NCBI RefSeq assembly: GCF_028283685.1
Contig: NZ_JAPWKF010000006.1
Coordinates: 171,729-235,728 of the forward strand
DNA from: Edaphobacter sp.
Lineage (GTDB): Bacteria; Acidobacteriota; Terriglobia; Terriglobales; Acidobacteriaceae
Reading direction: 5' to 3'
Length of the DNA: 64,000 bases
Positions 18,896 to 27,589 of the stretch are shown in pieces. The position numbers and the translations under genes were made by a program. The notes under the pieces are model-generated. The model ran no database searches, was not told the DNA's origin, and worked only from the letters and a program-made list of their open reading frames with translations. The stretch's first letter is position 1. Every line of letters starts with the position of its first letter.

Positions 18896-18989
18896 GTTGA
18901 GCGATGGACCTCCGTGGTTTTCAGCGACGGAACCATCAGACTGTCTCCGGCACATCTTGTCAATCGCCGCCGCATGAGACGATGAGAAG

Positions 18990-19024
18990 ATGAGCGAGGC
19001 TATGAGGAGATGAGCGAGGCCATC
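18990..19024 (+). repeat. 20-bp duplication of a translation start region
   Basis: GATGAGCGAGGC occurs twice, 20 bases apart (ATGs at 18990 and 19010). The first ATG opens a seven-codon mini-frame (MSEAMRR) whose TGA overlaps the second ATG as ATGA. Confidence 0.6.
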
Positions 19025-19231
19025 ACGACGGCAACCCTGCTCGGGTACGGCGCCGCAGGACTCATCGCTGTACTCGCCATCGCCCTCATCCTGGCCGGAA
19101 CCGTCGTTCGCCCGGAGAGGCGCAACCGCTTCCTCTTCTGGTGCGTCGCCGTCTACGTTTCAATCTGGACGCTCTTCGTGCTCTACAACACCGTGCTCCT
19201 CACACGCGTCTTCGTGCGCATGATGCACTGA
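19010..19231 (+). CDS. Small membrane protein, two helices
   Basis: 73 residues with two hydrophobic segments, about 8-31 and 41-65, separated by the basic loop RPERRNR. No family recognised. The start region is duplicated just upstream. It ends 3 bases before the convergent stop codon of the next gene. Confidence 0.55.
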   Translation: MSEAITTATLLGYGAAGLIAVLAIALILAGTVVRPERRNRFLFWCVAVYVSIWTLFVLYNTVLLTRVFVRMMH

Positions 19232-19234
19232 CCA

Positions 19235-20044
19235 TCATCGCGGAGCATCGTCGCCGACGTCTGCGATGATGCGCGAGGTCACCGTGAGCCGGTGATAGTT
19301 GCTGTAGCTGGCCGTGAACATCCACGTGGCCGCGGTGTCGTTGGCCTCGGCCTTCGACGTGATCGTCTTCGGCATCCAGAAGGTTCTGCTCTCGAAGTTC
19401 ACCGGGGCATAGTCGACCGACCACGTCCACAGAGACCGCGTATGGCTGCTCTCGTCCCAGTGGTGCGGCACGCTCATCTCGATGCGCAGCAGCTGATCGC
19501 TCTGTGCGTCGAACCATGCTCGCCCCGACCGGCTCTCCGGCCCCGGGCAGTCATTCTCCGCGTCTGCCTTGATGGCATAGTCGATCACGACGGCAGACGT
19601 CCCGCCCAGCATCGCCGTCGGCTCCATCGTGTAGTCGAAGCAGCGTGACATCTCCAGCGAGACGACGCCGACCCCGGCGCTGAACGCTCCGGAGAAGATC
19701 GCGGGGCCTCCGAGATCGCCACCCTGCACCGGCTTCTTATTCACCAGCCGGATCTCGCGGCTCTCGCTAAATGTGGTGCTCTCGCCAGGTGCATGAACGC
19801 GGACCAGGCGAAAGGTGGAATCCGTCGTCCGCTTCATATCGCGAGCGCCCTTCTGCTTCAGCGTGGAGACGACGTGCTCCTCGGCGAAGAGGTTCGGGAC
19901 GTTGGCCTCGTAGTCCCACAGGCTGCTCTGCTGGTGCACGAGGATCGCGTGCAGCGCCGCCGCCTGCGCCGCTGGGTCCGGCTGCTGGCAGAGGACAGGC
20001 TGCAGGCCTGCGACCAAGACGATGCTGGCAACAAGCAGCCGCAT
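19235..20044 (-). CDS. Secreted protein of an unrecognised tandem family, copy 1
   Basis: 269 residues from an ATG at 20044 behind AAGGAG. Signal peptide MRLLVASIVLVAG to about VLCQQ. It is the third gene in transcription order of three neighbouring paralogues. Shared features are a helix ending LFAEEHVVS, STFRLVRVH, SREIRLVNKKP, a Cys in SRCFDYTMEP, a second Cys in NDCPGPE, SGRAWFD, then WTWSVDYAPVNFESRTFWMPK and a closing strand YSNYHRLTVTSRII. The repeated beta pattern suggests a lipocalin- or LolA-like half barrel, but this is only a guess. The two conserved cysteines probably pair in the periplasm. Function unknown. Confidence 0.68.
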   Translation of the reverse strand: MRLLVASIVLVAGLQPVLCQQPDPAAQAAALHAILVHQQSSLWDYEANVPNLFAEEHVVSTLKQKGARDMKRTTDSTFRLVRVHAPGESTTFSESREIRLVNKKPVQGGDLGGPAIFSGAFSAGVGVVSLEMSRCFDYTMEPTAMLGGTSAVVIDYAIKADAENDCPGPESRSGRAWFDAQSDQLLRIEMSVPHHWDESSHTRSLWTWSVDYAPVNFESRTFWMPKTITSKAEANDTAATWMFTASYSNYHRLTVTSRIIADVGDDAPR

Positions 20045-20122
20045 GCGAAGCTCCTTACGGAAGGACTCACGGGGATTCTCCCCCGAAGCCCTCATTCAGA
20101 GCAAGTCCGCTCGCGGCGAGGG

Positions 20123-20968
20123 CTAGCGAGCCGTGTCCTTGGCAGGCGTTTCGTTGAGGCTGGTGATAATGTGCGATCGCACGCTGACCTTGTGATAGTT
20201 CGTGTACTCGGCCGTAAAGCTCCAGTGCGCCGCGCCGTCCTTCGTCTCCGCCTGCGACTCGATCGTCTTCGGAATCCAGAAGACCTGGCCGTCGAAGGTG
20301 ACCGGCGTGAAATCCGCCGACCACACCCACGCAATATGGTTGCCGGTGTTGTCCAGGTGGTTGGGAATCGTCATCTCCATGCGCATCAGGTGGAACCCCG
20401 CAGGGTCGATCCACGCCCGGCCCGACTGCGCCTCCGGTCCGGGACAGCCGTCATCCTCCAGCATCTCCTGCTTCAGCCGGTAGCGGACCACCAGCGCAGG
20501 CCGCTGGTCCAGCTCCGCATCCGGCTCCAGCGTGTAGTTGAAGCACCGCGCCATCTCCTGCGATACCACGCCCGAGGCGATGGAGAAGCCTCCGCTGAAG
20601 ATCGCCGGGCCGTTCAGGCTTCTGCCCTCAATGGGATTGTGGTTCACCATCCGCACCACACGGCTCTCGATAAAGCGGGGGCCGTCGCCGATCACATGCG
20701 ATCGCACCAGCCGAAAGGTGGAGTCGCTCGTCGCCGTCACATCCGGCGTGCCTCGCTGCGTTCGGCTGGAGACAATGTGCTCATCGGCGAAGAAGTCCGG
20801 CACCGCTGCCCGGTACTCCCACAGGTTCTCCTGCAGGTGGCGCAGCAGCTCCTTCAGCCTGGGCTGCGCGTCCACAGATGGCTCCGGCGAACTGGCCCGC
20901 ACGCAGGGTGCTGCCAGAAGAAACGCCGCAAAAAGTATTCCCGGAAGAAGTGTGTAATGACGATTCAT
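20123..20968 (-). CDS. Secreted protein of an unrecognised tandem family, copy 2
   Basis: 281 residues. Signal peptide MNRHYTLLPGILFAAFLLA to about VRASS. It aligns along its whole length with the downstream copy: DFFADEHIVSS, STFRLVRSH, ESRVVRMVNHNP, GPAIFSGGFS, ARCFNYTLEP, DGCPGPE, SGRAWID, MEMTIPNH, VWSADFTPVTFDGQVFWIPK, YTNYHKVSVRSHII. The ribosome site is weak (GCAGGTG). Gaps of 78 and 66 bases to its neighbours suggest one operon behind prfA. No known function. Confidence 0.68.
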   Translation of the reverse strand: MNRHYTLLPGILFAAFLLAAPCVRASSPEPSVDAQPRLKELLRHLQENLWEYRAAVPDFFADEHIVSSRTQRGTPDVTATSDSTFRLVRSHVIGDGPRFIESRVVRMVNHNPIEGRSLNGPAIFSGGFSIASGVVSQEMARCFNYTLEPDAELDQRPALVVRYRLKQEMLEDDGCPGPEAQSGRAWIDPAGFHLMRMEMTIPNHLDNTGNHIAWVWSADFTPVTFDGQVFWIPKTIESQAETKDGAAHWSFTAEYTNYHKVSVRSHIITSLNETPAKDTAR

Positions 20969-21034
20969 GACTGCACCTGCTGCGAATGAGGTGTCATCTT
21001 ACGCACAGCAATTCGCAGCCCGCAACAACGATCT

Positions 21035-21862
21035 TTATGGCGGCGTCAGGCCGTCGTTCAGATCGGGAATGATGCGCGAGTGAACGCCCGTCTTGTGATA
21101 GTTGCGGTAGGTCGCCGTGAAGTTCCACTCCATCTTGCCGTCCTCGGACGCCGATTCCGATTCGATCCGCTGCGGAAGATAGAAGCTTCTGCCGTCGAAG
21201 CTGACCGGCTCGTAGTCGATGCTCCAGCGCCACGGTCCCACAACGCCAGGGACCATGTTGTAGTGGGGCACCTTCATCTCGAAGTGCAGCACGTCGAAGT
21301 TGTTAAGATTCACCACAGCCTCACCCCGCACGTCCCCCCAGGGCAGGCACCGGACCTTCCGTTCCGCACCGGGCTTCATCCGGTACGTAATCGTGATCGC
21401 CGGTTCGTGATGCACGTCGCGATGGTGGCTGATGTGGAAGTTGTAGCAGGCCTCCTGCTCCAGCGTGATCGTCCTCAGTCCGTTGCTGAAGGCGCCAATG
21501 ATGACCGATGGTCCCTGGAACGCCGTGCCCGGAGGCATATCCACGCCATCTCTGCGCTTCACCGTCCGTGTCTCAAACAGATCCGGCGGATAGGTGTCGC
21601 GGTCGCCGCGGCGCAGGCGAAAGAGCGACTCGGTGACCGTCTGCACGTCCGCCACCCGCTTGCCATGCATCTCCGAGACGATCCTCTCATCCGCAAAGAA
21701 GTCAGGAATATTGCGGGCATACTCCCAACGGCGAATCTGCAGCCGCAGCAGTACCCCGTTCAGGGGCAGGCCCTCTGCGTCCGCATCCGTCGGCTGCGCC
21801 GCAGCCACGCCACAGGCCAGCGTCAGGACGATCAGCACGATACGGCAGAGATGAGAGCGCAA
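21035..21862 (-). CDS. Secreted protein of an unrecognised tandem family, copy 3 (TTG start)
   Basis: 275 residues from a TTG at 21862, nine bases after a clear GGAGG. This start gives a proper signal peptide (MRSHLCRIVLIVLTLACG); the frame continues open upstream only because it runs under prfA. It is the most divergent of the three paralogues but keeps DFFADERIVSE, SLFRLRRGD, ETRTVKRRDG, QEACYNFHIS, VRCLPWG, MKVPHY, WRWSIDYEPVSFDGRSFYLP and YRNYHKTGVHSRII. Its Shine-Dalgarno lies inside the 3' arm of the terminator that follows prfA. Function unknown. Confidence 0.68.
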   Translation of the reverse strand: MRSHLCRIVLIVLTLACGVAAAQPTDADAEGLPLNGVLLRLQIRRWEYARNIPDFFADERIVSEMHGKRVADVQTVTESLFRLRRGDRDTYPPDLFETRTVKRRDGVDMPPGTAFQGPSVIIGAFSNGLRTITLEQEACYNFHISHHRDVHHEPAITITYRMKPGAERKVRCLPWGDVRGEAVVNLNNFDVLHFEMKVPHYNMVPGVVGPWRWSIDYEPVSFDGRSFYLPQRIESESASEDGKMEWNFTATYRNYHKTGVHSRIIPDLNDGLTPP

Positions 21863-21864
21863 CG

Positions 21865-21919
21865 AAAAAGGCCTCCGTTGTCCTTCGAAAAAGAGGAACC
21901 TCTCGAAGATACAACGGAG
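21865..21919 (-). terminator. Terminator after prfA overlapping the next Shine-Dalgarno
   Basis: Read on the minus strand: CTCCGTTGT, an inner partly paired arm with CTTCGA and TCGAAG, ACAACGGAG, then GCCTTTTT. The GGAGG of the downstream TTG-start gene (21872-21876) shares four bases with the 3' arm, so hairpin formation would both end transcription and hide the ribosome site. Confidence 0.7.
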
Positions 21920-21945
21920 ACCGGATCTCCAGGCCGTAGCCGGCG

Positions 21946-23022
21946 TTACGCCGCGGTCGTCTCGGCCTTCATCTTCTCGGCGATATCGTGAGCGATCAGC
22001 GCGTCGATCGTCGGCTGCAGCATGCCCTCCATCACCATGTTCAGCTGGTGGTTGGTCAGGCCGATGCGGTGATCGGTCAGGCGGTTCTGCGGGAAGTTGT
22101 AGGTGCGGATCTTCTCCGAGCGGTCGCCCGAGCCGACCTGCTGCTTGCGGTCCTTGGCCTGCAGCTGGTGGATGCGCTCCGCCTCGACCTCGTAGAGACG
22201 CGCGCGCAGCACGCGCATCGCCTTCTCGCGGTTCTTGATCTGCGACTTTTCGTCCTGGCAGCTGACCACCGTATTGGTGGGGATGTGCGTGATGCGGATC
22301 GCCGAATACGTCGTGTTCACCGACTGTCCGCCGGGGCCCGACGAGCAGAACGTATCGACGCGCAGGTCCTTGGTCTCGATCTTGATGTCGACCTCCTCGG
22401 CCTCGGGCAGCACCGCAACCGTAATGGCCGACGTGTGCACGCGGCCCTGCGTCTCCGTCGCCGGAACGCGCTGCACGCGGTGAACGCCCGACTCGTACTT
22501 CATCTGCGAGTAGACCTTGTCGCCTTCGAAGATCGCCGTCACTTCCTTCATGCCGCCGCCGATGCCCGTCTCCGAGGTGGAGAGCACCTGCACCTTCCAC
22601 TTGTGCTGTTCGGCGAAGCGCAGGTACGTGCGGAACATCTCCGAGACGAAGATCGCGGCCTCGTCGCCGCCCGTTCCGGCCCGCAGTTCGATGACGATGT
22701 TCTTGTCGTCGTTGGGGTCCTTGGGCAGCAGCATCACCTTCAGCTCTTCCTCAATCTCGACGACGCGCGGTTCCAGCGTCAGCAGCTCGGCCTGGGCCAT
22801 CTCCTTGATCTCGGCGTCGTCCTCGGCCAGCATGGTCTTCGCATCGCCCACGCCCTGCTTCACATTCTTGTACTCGCGGAACTTCTCGATGACCGGCTCA
22901 AGGTCGCGGTGCGCCTTGGCCGTGGCGGAGAACTTCTTCTGGTCGGTGACAAGCGCCGGATCGGCCAGCTGCTGGCCAAGCTCCTCATAACGCGCTTCCA
23001 TCTGGTCGAGACGATCGAACAT
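21946..23022 (-). CDS. prfA: Peptide chain release factor 1
   Basis: 358 residues. Recognises UAA and UAG stop codons and triggers peptide release. The peptidyl-transferase motif is in [16 protein letters not shown], and a PAT tripeptide in [10 protein letters not shown] is the RF1 codon-recognition signature, which separates it from RF2. Length and ends are normal ([15 protein letters not shown] at the start). The GGQ glutamine is the target of PrmC, encoded at 15.8 kb. Three paralogous secreted-protein genes follow behind a terminator. Confidence 0.95.
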   Translation of the reverse strand: MFDRLDQMEARYEELGQQLADPALVTDQKKFSATAKAHRDLEPVIEKFREYKNVKQGVGDAKTMLAEDDAEIKEMAQAELLTLEPRVVEIEEELKVMLLPKDPNDDKNIVIELRAGTGGDEAAIFVSEMFRTYLRFAEQHKWKVQVLSTSETGIGGGMKEVTAIFEGDKVYSQMKYESGVHRVQRVPATETQGRVHTSAITVAVLPEAEEVDIKIETKDLRVDTFCSSGPGGQSVNTTYSAIRITHIPTNTVVSCQDEKSQIKNREKAMRVLRARLYEVEAERIHQLQAKDRKQQVGSGDRSEKIRTYNFPQNRLTDHRIGLTNHQLNMVMEGMLQPTIDALIAHDIAEKMKAETTAA

Positions 23023-23233
23023 GGTGACTCCTGAATCTTGTAAGGGACTTGAAAATAAGGGGTAAAGAGACGAATGCGGCCGTTGGGCGCAGCTAGGCGA
23101 AGTCGTGGCGGTTGGAGGCCACGCCGGGGAACAACACCGGAATCTCGACTGTAAATCGCATCTCTCTTTAGATGTTACTCCCGTCTTCCGCGATGCGGCT
23201 AAGGAATTAGCGCGGCGCCCCTATACTGGGCCT

Positions 23234-23494
23234 ATGTCTGATCCCCGCCGACAGAGGGTTTCGTCGCAGTCGCCATGGATGGCGGCAGTCGTCTCTCTCC
23301 TGTTGTTGGTGGTTCTGCTATCCGCCGTCAGCCACAGCCCTGCGGCCGTCTGCTGCCTGGTCCTCGTCCCGGTATTCCTGTTCGCGCTCCTTGAGCTGCC
23401 CTCCTGCGAAACCGCCGAAGAGCCGGAGCGCGCCACCGGCTTCGACGATGCCTCGCCGTCGCTCTTTCAGCGTCCGCCTCCTTCACTTGCCTGA
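23234..23494 (+). CDS. Small hypothetical membrane protein
   Basis: 86 residues from an ATG at 23234. After a short basic N-terminus there are one or two hydrophobic stretches (AAVVSLLLLVVLLSAV and VCCLVLVPVFLFALLEL), then an acidic soluble tail. No family recognised. No clear ribosome site is visible, so the call is moderate. Confidence 0.45.
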   Translation: MSDPRRQRVSSQSPWMAAVVSLLLLVVLLSAVSHSPAAVCCLVLVPVFLFALLELPSCETAEEPERATGFDDASPSLFQRPPPSLA

Positions 23495-23558
23495 AAACGC
23501 CTGACCCCGTCCGCGCTCCTGCCAGCGCGGGTACGTCGCCTCGTGTCTTTCAAGTCAA

Positions 23559-23900
23559 GTGGAGAACTCCGTGTCCCTGGATCAGATTCTGGTAATGGGC
23601 CTGTACGGCCTCGTGTTCGTGTTCGCAATCGTATTCATCACCCAGCGCATCCGTTGGCGCATCTCCGGCCGCGGCTTCAGGCCACGCGGAGCCATGCTGG
23701 GCAACGCGCTGCATCAGCTTCAGACCATCGCTGAACCGCGGATGCAATACGTCATCGAAGAAAAGCTGGACGAAGACTCGGAGGATGAAGAGTCAGGAGG
23801 CCCCGACGATCCCATTCGGCACCTGCACCGGCAGGCACGCAAGATAAAGCGCGGTGAGACCGTAGACCGTCTCACCGCGCTTCGTATCCCTCGTGAATGA
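23559..23900 (+). CDS. Hypothetical membrane-anchored protein with acidic tail
   Basis: 113 residues from a GTG at 23559 (a second GTG at 23571 is also possible). One N-terminal helix (ILVMGLYGLVFVFAIVFI) is followed by a basic patch RWRISGRGFRPRG and a Glu/Asp-rich tail (EEKLDEDSEDEESGG). No family recognised. The last 15 codons run through an inverted repeat that also serves as terminator toward cysK. Confidence 0.5.
   Translation: MENSVSLDQILVMGLYGLVFVFAIVFITQRIRWRISGRGFRPRGAMLGNALHQLQTIAEPRMQYVIEEKLDEDSEDEESGGPDDPIRHLHRQARKIKRGETVDRLTALRIPRE
23847..23882. terminator. Bidirectional hairpin between convergent genes
   Basis: AAGCGCGGTGAGAC, eight-base loop, GTCTCACCGCGCTT: a perfect 14-bp stem. 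It sits inside the 3' end of the 113-residue gene and 24 bases beyond the cysK stop. The tails on both strands are only weakly T-rich. Confidence 0.6.
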
Positions 23901-23905
23901 TTCCT

Positions 23906-24967
23906 CTAAACCTGCGTCGCAGGAGGCAGCCACGCGCTCGGCGTCGAGTGCGAGATCTCCAGCTCCTCATCCGTCATATCCACCGCGACGTCCGCAAACA
24001 ACGGCGTGCTCAGGTAGCGCTCGCCCGTGTCCGGCAGCATGCACAGGATGTTCGTTCCCTTCGGCGCCTTCGCGGCCACCTTCAGCGCACCGGCAAAGGT
24101 CGCGCCCGAGGTGATGCCGACGAAGATGCCTTCCTTGCGCGCCAGCTCCTTGCTCATCTGCATCGCCTCGGCGTTGGGAATGCCCAGCACCTGGTCGATG
24201 GTGTTGTCCTTCACGCCGTCCTCCGCCAGCTTGGCGATAAAGTCCGGGCTCCAGCCCTGCTGGGGATGCGGCTTCCAAGCCGGGTGGCCGCTGGTGGGAT
24301 CGCCGTTGACGTCGCGCGGCTGCGGTTCGCCGCTTGCGACCATCGGCGCATCCGCAGGCTCGCACACCACAATCTTCGTCTTCGGCGACTCCTTCGCCAG
24401 CACACGCGCCACACCCTTCAGCGTGCCGCCCGTGCCGAAGCCCGTCACCCAGTAGTCCAGCGAGCCATCCGGAAAGTCGTTCAGAATCTCCACCGCCGTC
24501 GTCTTCGAGTGGAAGTCGGCGTTCGCCTCGTTGGTGAACTGCCGCGTGTAGTACCAGCCATGCTTCTCCGCCAGCTCGGCCGCCTTCGCCGCCATGCCGG
24601 TGCCGCGGCTGGCCGCAGGGGTGATGACCACCTTCGCGCCCAGGAAGCGCATCAGCTTGCGGCGCTCCACCGAAAAAGTCTCGGCCATGCAGACGACTAA
24701 TGGATATCCCTTGGCCGCGCAGACCATCGCCAGTCCGATGCCGGTGTTGCCGCTCGTGGCTTCCACCACCGTCTGCCCCGGCTTAAGCTTGCCCGTGCGC
24801 TCGGCCTCTTCGATCACGCCCAGCGCCAGGCGGTCCTTCACCGAACTCATCGGGTTGAAGGCCTCGATCTTTACATAAAGATTCACGCCCTCGGGCGCGA
24901 GACGGTTGATGCGAACCACGGGCGTATTGCCGACGGTCTCAAGGATGCTGCCATGCTTGTGTTCCAC
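23906..24967 (-). CDS. cysK: Cysteine synthase A (O-acetylserine sulfhydrylase)
   Basis: 353 residues from a GTG at 24967 with GAGGAG seven bases upstream. PLP enzyme joining O-acetylserine and sulfide to cysteine. The PLP lysine is in NPMSSVKDR, the substrate loop is EATSGNTGIGLAM, and the phosphate-binding glycines are in GFGTGGTLKG. The protein is about 30 residues longer than E. coli CysK, mainly through an insertion near QPRDVNGDPTSGHPAWKPHP. A cystathionine beta-synthase-like or O-phosphoserine specificity cannot be excluded from sequence alone. Confidence 0.88.
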   Translation of the reverse strand: MEHKHGSILETVGNTPVVRINRLAPEGVNLYVKIEAFNPMSSVKDRLALGVIEEAERTGKLKPGQTVVEATSGNTGIGLAMVCAAKGYPLVVCMAETFSVERRKLMRFLGAKVVITPAASRGTGMAAKAAELAEKHGWYYTRQFTNEANADFHSKTTAVEILNDFPDGSLDYWVTGFGTGGTLKGVARVLAKESPKTKIVVCEPADAPMVASGEPQPRDVNGDPTSGHPAWKPHPQQGWSPDFIAKLAEDGVKDNTIDQVLGIPNAEAMQMSKELARKEGIFVGITSGATFAGALKVAAKAPKGTNILCMLPDTGERYLSTPLFADVAVDMTDEELEISHSTPSAWLPPATQV

Positions 24968-25085
24968 TGTGTTGCTCCTCTGGCAAGATGTTGGCCCGTT
25001 AGCGCAAAAGCCTCTGGGTGATTCTAGATTGCGGAGCCGGGTTTCTGCATCCATAGTGACAAAGGGGGGCGACAGGGAAGAGACG

Positions 25086-27035
25086 ATGGCGTTGTTTCAC
25101 AAGATCGCCGAACTGGCCGAACAGCTTGCCGCTGAACCGGGCAAGCTGAAGAAGCGCACCGCCATCGCCGCGGCGATCCGCCGCGTTCACGATCATGCTG
25201 ACAACGCCGCATTTGTAGACGCCGGACGCTTCGCCCTCTACCTCGCGGGCACGCCCTTCGCCGAAGCCGATCCGCGCAAACTCAACGCCGGTGGAGCCCT
25301 CCTCTCGAAGGCTCTGCTCGCTGTCAGCGGAGCCACGCAGGTGGCACTCACTGCGGCCTATCGGCGACACGGCGACATCGGCGCAGCGGCGTACGATCTG
25401 CTGGCGGCAAAGAATCATCCCGGCAGCCAGCTCACACTCAGCGAAATGGCCGAGGCCTTCGCCGCAATGGCTACCGCGAAGACGACAGCCATCCGCTCCG
25501 CCTTGCTCGAAGGTCTGCTTGAGCGCACCTCGCCGCTCGAAGCCAAGTACCTGCTCAAGCTCGTCGCAGGCGACATGCGCATCGGCGTCAAGCAGAGCCT
25601 CGTCGAAGAGGCCATCGCCGAAGCCGCCTCCGTCCCCGTCGCCGCCGTGCGCAACGCCGTCATGCTCGAAGCCGATCTCGCCTTCGCCGCCGAACGCGCC
25701 TTCGCGGGAACGCTCGACGCGGCGCGCATGCGTCTCTTTCACCCGCTGGGCTTCATGCTCGCCTCGCCCGTCGACTCTCCCGAGGAAGCCGCCGAACGCT
25801 TCGCCGAAAAGCCTGCAGGCAAAAAGAAGAAGCCCGCATCAGCACCCGAAGGCGAAGCACCCGCAGCCCAGCCAGCAGCCGCCAGAAATATCTCCGCCTA
25901 CCTCGAAGACAAGTACGACGGCATGCGCGCGCAGGTGCACTGCGGCGATCCCACGCAGCCCAGCCGCGTCGCCATCTACTCGCGCAACCGCGAAGACGTG
26001 ACCGAGAGTTACCCCGAGCTCGAAGAGGCCTTCGCCAAAGTTGGCGATGCAGTCACCGGCCCGCTCATCTTCGACGGCGAGATTCTTGGCTGGGACTTCG
26101 CCACCGGCCGCGCCCTGCCCTTCGCCGTCCTCGGCCAGCGCATCGGCCGCAAGCGCGTCTCCAACGAGTGGCGTCGTCAGGTGCCCGTCGTCTTTATGGC
26201 CTTCGATCTCATGTTCGCCAACGGCACGCTGCTGCTCGATCTGCCGCTCAGCGAACGCCGCAACCGCCTTGAGGCCGTCATCGAAAAACTCGTCGAACAG
26301 GTTCGCTCGCCCATTGCCATCGACGAACACGCAAAGCAGCCGCAGAGCTTCATGTTCACCGAGCCCGAAGAGGAATCCGTCGAGCGCCTGCTGCTCTCGC
26401 CGTCACGTCTCGTCGAGTCCGCTGAAGACATCGACCGCGCCTACGCCGAGGCCCGCGCCCGCGCCAACGAAGGCGTCATGCTCAAGGCCGCAGGCTCGCA
26501 GTATCTTCCCGGCCGCCGCGGCCTCGCATGGATGAAGCTCAAGCGCGAGCTGGCCACGCTCGACGTCGTCGTCACCGGCGCCGAGTTCGGCCACGGCCGC
26601 CGCGCCGGCATCCTCAGCGACTACACCTTCGCCGTCCGCGACGCCGCAGGCGAATTGAAGAACGTCGGCAAAGCCTACTCCGGCCTCACCGACAGCGAGA
26701 TCGCCTCCATGAGCGAGTGGATGATGCAGCACACCCTCGAAGACCAGGGCTACTTCCGCACCGTCGAGCCGCTCACCATCCTCGAGGTCGCCTTCAACAA
26801 CATCATGCGCAGCGATCGCCACGCCAGCGGCTTCGCGCTTCGCTTTCCACGCATCGTGCGCATCCGCGACGACAAGCCGCTCGACGAGATCGACACCATC
26901 GCCCGCGTGGAAGAGATCTACCAGTCCCAGGTCGATAAGCCGACCGATAAGCCGATAAATCAACACACAAACCCGTCGAGGCCGAAGCATAAAATGCAAA
27001 GGCCAGCTTTACACCCTTCGGAGTCAGCCTCATGA
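25086..27035 (+). CDS. ATP-dependent DNA ligase
   Basis: 649 residues. Seals nicks using ATP; bacteria also use NAD-dependent LigA for replication, so this copy is usually a repair enzyme. Domain order: an N-terminal DNA-binding helical domain (about 1-230), a Lys/Ala/Pro-rich linker (GKKKKPASAPEGEA), the adenylylation domain with the nucleotide-binding lysine in EDKYDGMRAQVH (about 275), DGEILGW, EGVMLKAAGSQY, and an OB-fold with LAWMKLKRE. The ATG at 25086 follows GGGAAGAG. It overlaps the next gene by ATGA, so the two are translationally coupled. The last 30 residues (DKPTDKPINQHTN and onward) are low complexity. Confidence 0.9.
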   Translation: MALFHKIAELAEQLAAEPGKLKKRTAIAAAIRRVHDHADNAAFVDAGRFALYLAGTPFAEADPRKLNAGGALLSKALLAVSGATQVALTAAYRRHGDIGAAAYDLLAAKNHPGSQLTLSEMAEAFAAMATAKTTAIRSALLEGLLERTSPLEAKYLLKLVAGDMRIGVKQSLVEEAIAEAASVPVAAVRNAVMLEADLAFAAERAFAGTLDAARMRLFHPLGFMLASPVDSPEEAAERFAEKPAGKKKKPASAPEGEAPAAQPAAARNISAYLEDKYDGMRAQVHCGDPTQPSRVAIYSRNREDVTESYPELEEAFAKVGDAVTGPLIFDGEILGWDFATGRALPFAVLGQRIGRKRVSNEWRRQVPVVFMAFDLMFANGTLLLDLPLSERRNRLEAVIEKLVEQVRSPIAIDEHAKQPQSFMFTEPEEESVERLLLSPSRLVESAEDIDRAYAEARARANEGVMLKAAGSQYLPGRRGLAWMKLKRELATLDVVVTGAEFGHGRRAGILSDYTFAVRDAAGELKNVGKAYSGLTDSEIASMSEWMMQHTLEDQGYFRTVEPLTILEVAFNNIMRSDRHASGFALRFPRIVRIRDDKPLDEIDTIARVEEIYQSQVDKPTDKPINQHTNPSRPKHKMQRPALHPSESAS

Positions 27036-27493
27036 TCGCTCGCAAACTCGCGCTCTTCCTCTTCGTACTTGCACTCGCCCCCCTCTCTCTCGCGCAGGCC
27101 TCATCCGCCGACAGCACAGCCATCAGGACACTCTTCGACCAGCAGGCCGCCGACTGGAATCGTGGTGACCTCACCGCCTTCGCCACCTGCTACAAGAACT
27201 CGCCCGACATCCTCTTCGTCGGCGCGAAGAAGATCAGTCGCGGCTACGCGCAGATGCTCGAGCGTTATCGCACGCAATATCCCACGCGCGCGGCGATGGG
27301 CACGCTGACCTACTCCGATCTAGAAACCCAGCCGCTCGACGCGCACTTTGCGACCGTCACCGGCAAGTTCCACCTTGCGCGCACAGCAGCGGGAGGCGGC
27401 GATGCCAGCGGCTCCTACATGCTCGTGCTCGAAAAGACGCCGCAGGGATGGAAGATTGTGCGCGACGTCACGATGGCCGCTCCAAAGGACTGA
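27032..27493 (+). CDS. Secreted NTF2-like (DUF4440/SnoaL) protein
   Basis: 153 residues. Signal peptide MIARKLALFLFVLALAPLSLA is followed by a single NTF2-fold domain: IRTLFDQQAADWNRGDLTAF at the start, a middle YAQMLERYRTQYP and a closing strand GWKIVRDVTMA. Small exported members of this fold are common in acidobacteria and mostly uncharacterised. Its ATG overlaps the ligase stop codon as ATGA. It is one of three NTF2-like genes in the window. Confidence 0.72.
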   Translation: MIARKLALFLFVLALAPLSLAQASSADSTAIRTLFDQQAADWNRGDLTAFATCYKNSPDILFVGAKKISRGYAQMLERYRTQYPTRAAMGTLTYSDLETQPLDAHFATVTGKFHLARTAAGGGDASGSYMLVLEKTPQGWKIVRDVTMAAPKD

Positions 27494-27589
27494 TCGCAAA
27501 AGAAATTCATCGAATCTTCCCTGGTCGATCACCGCCCAGCAGCCTCCCGCGGTTGAAACAATTGCACCTTAGAGCGCATCCTTAAGAGC

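Noticed and set aside
21863-22600. Upstream extension of the third paralogue under prfA
   Set aside because: The TTG at 21862 has a proper Shine-Dalgarno and signal peptide; the extension is prfA in another frame.
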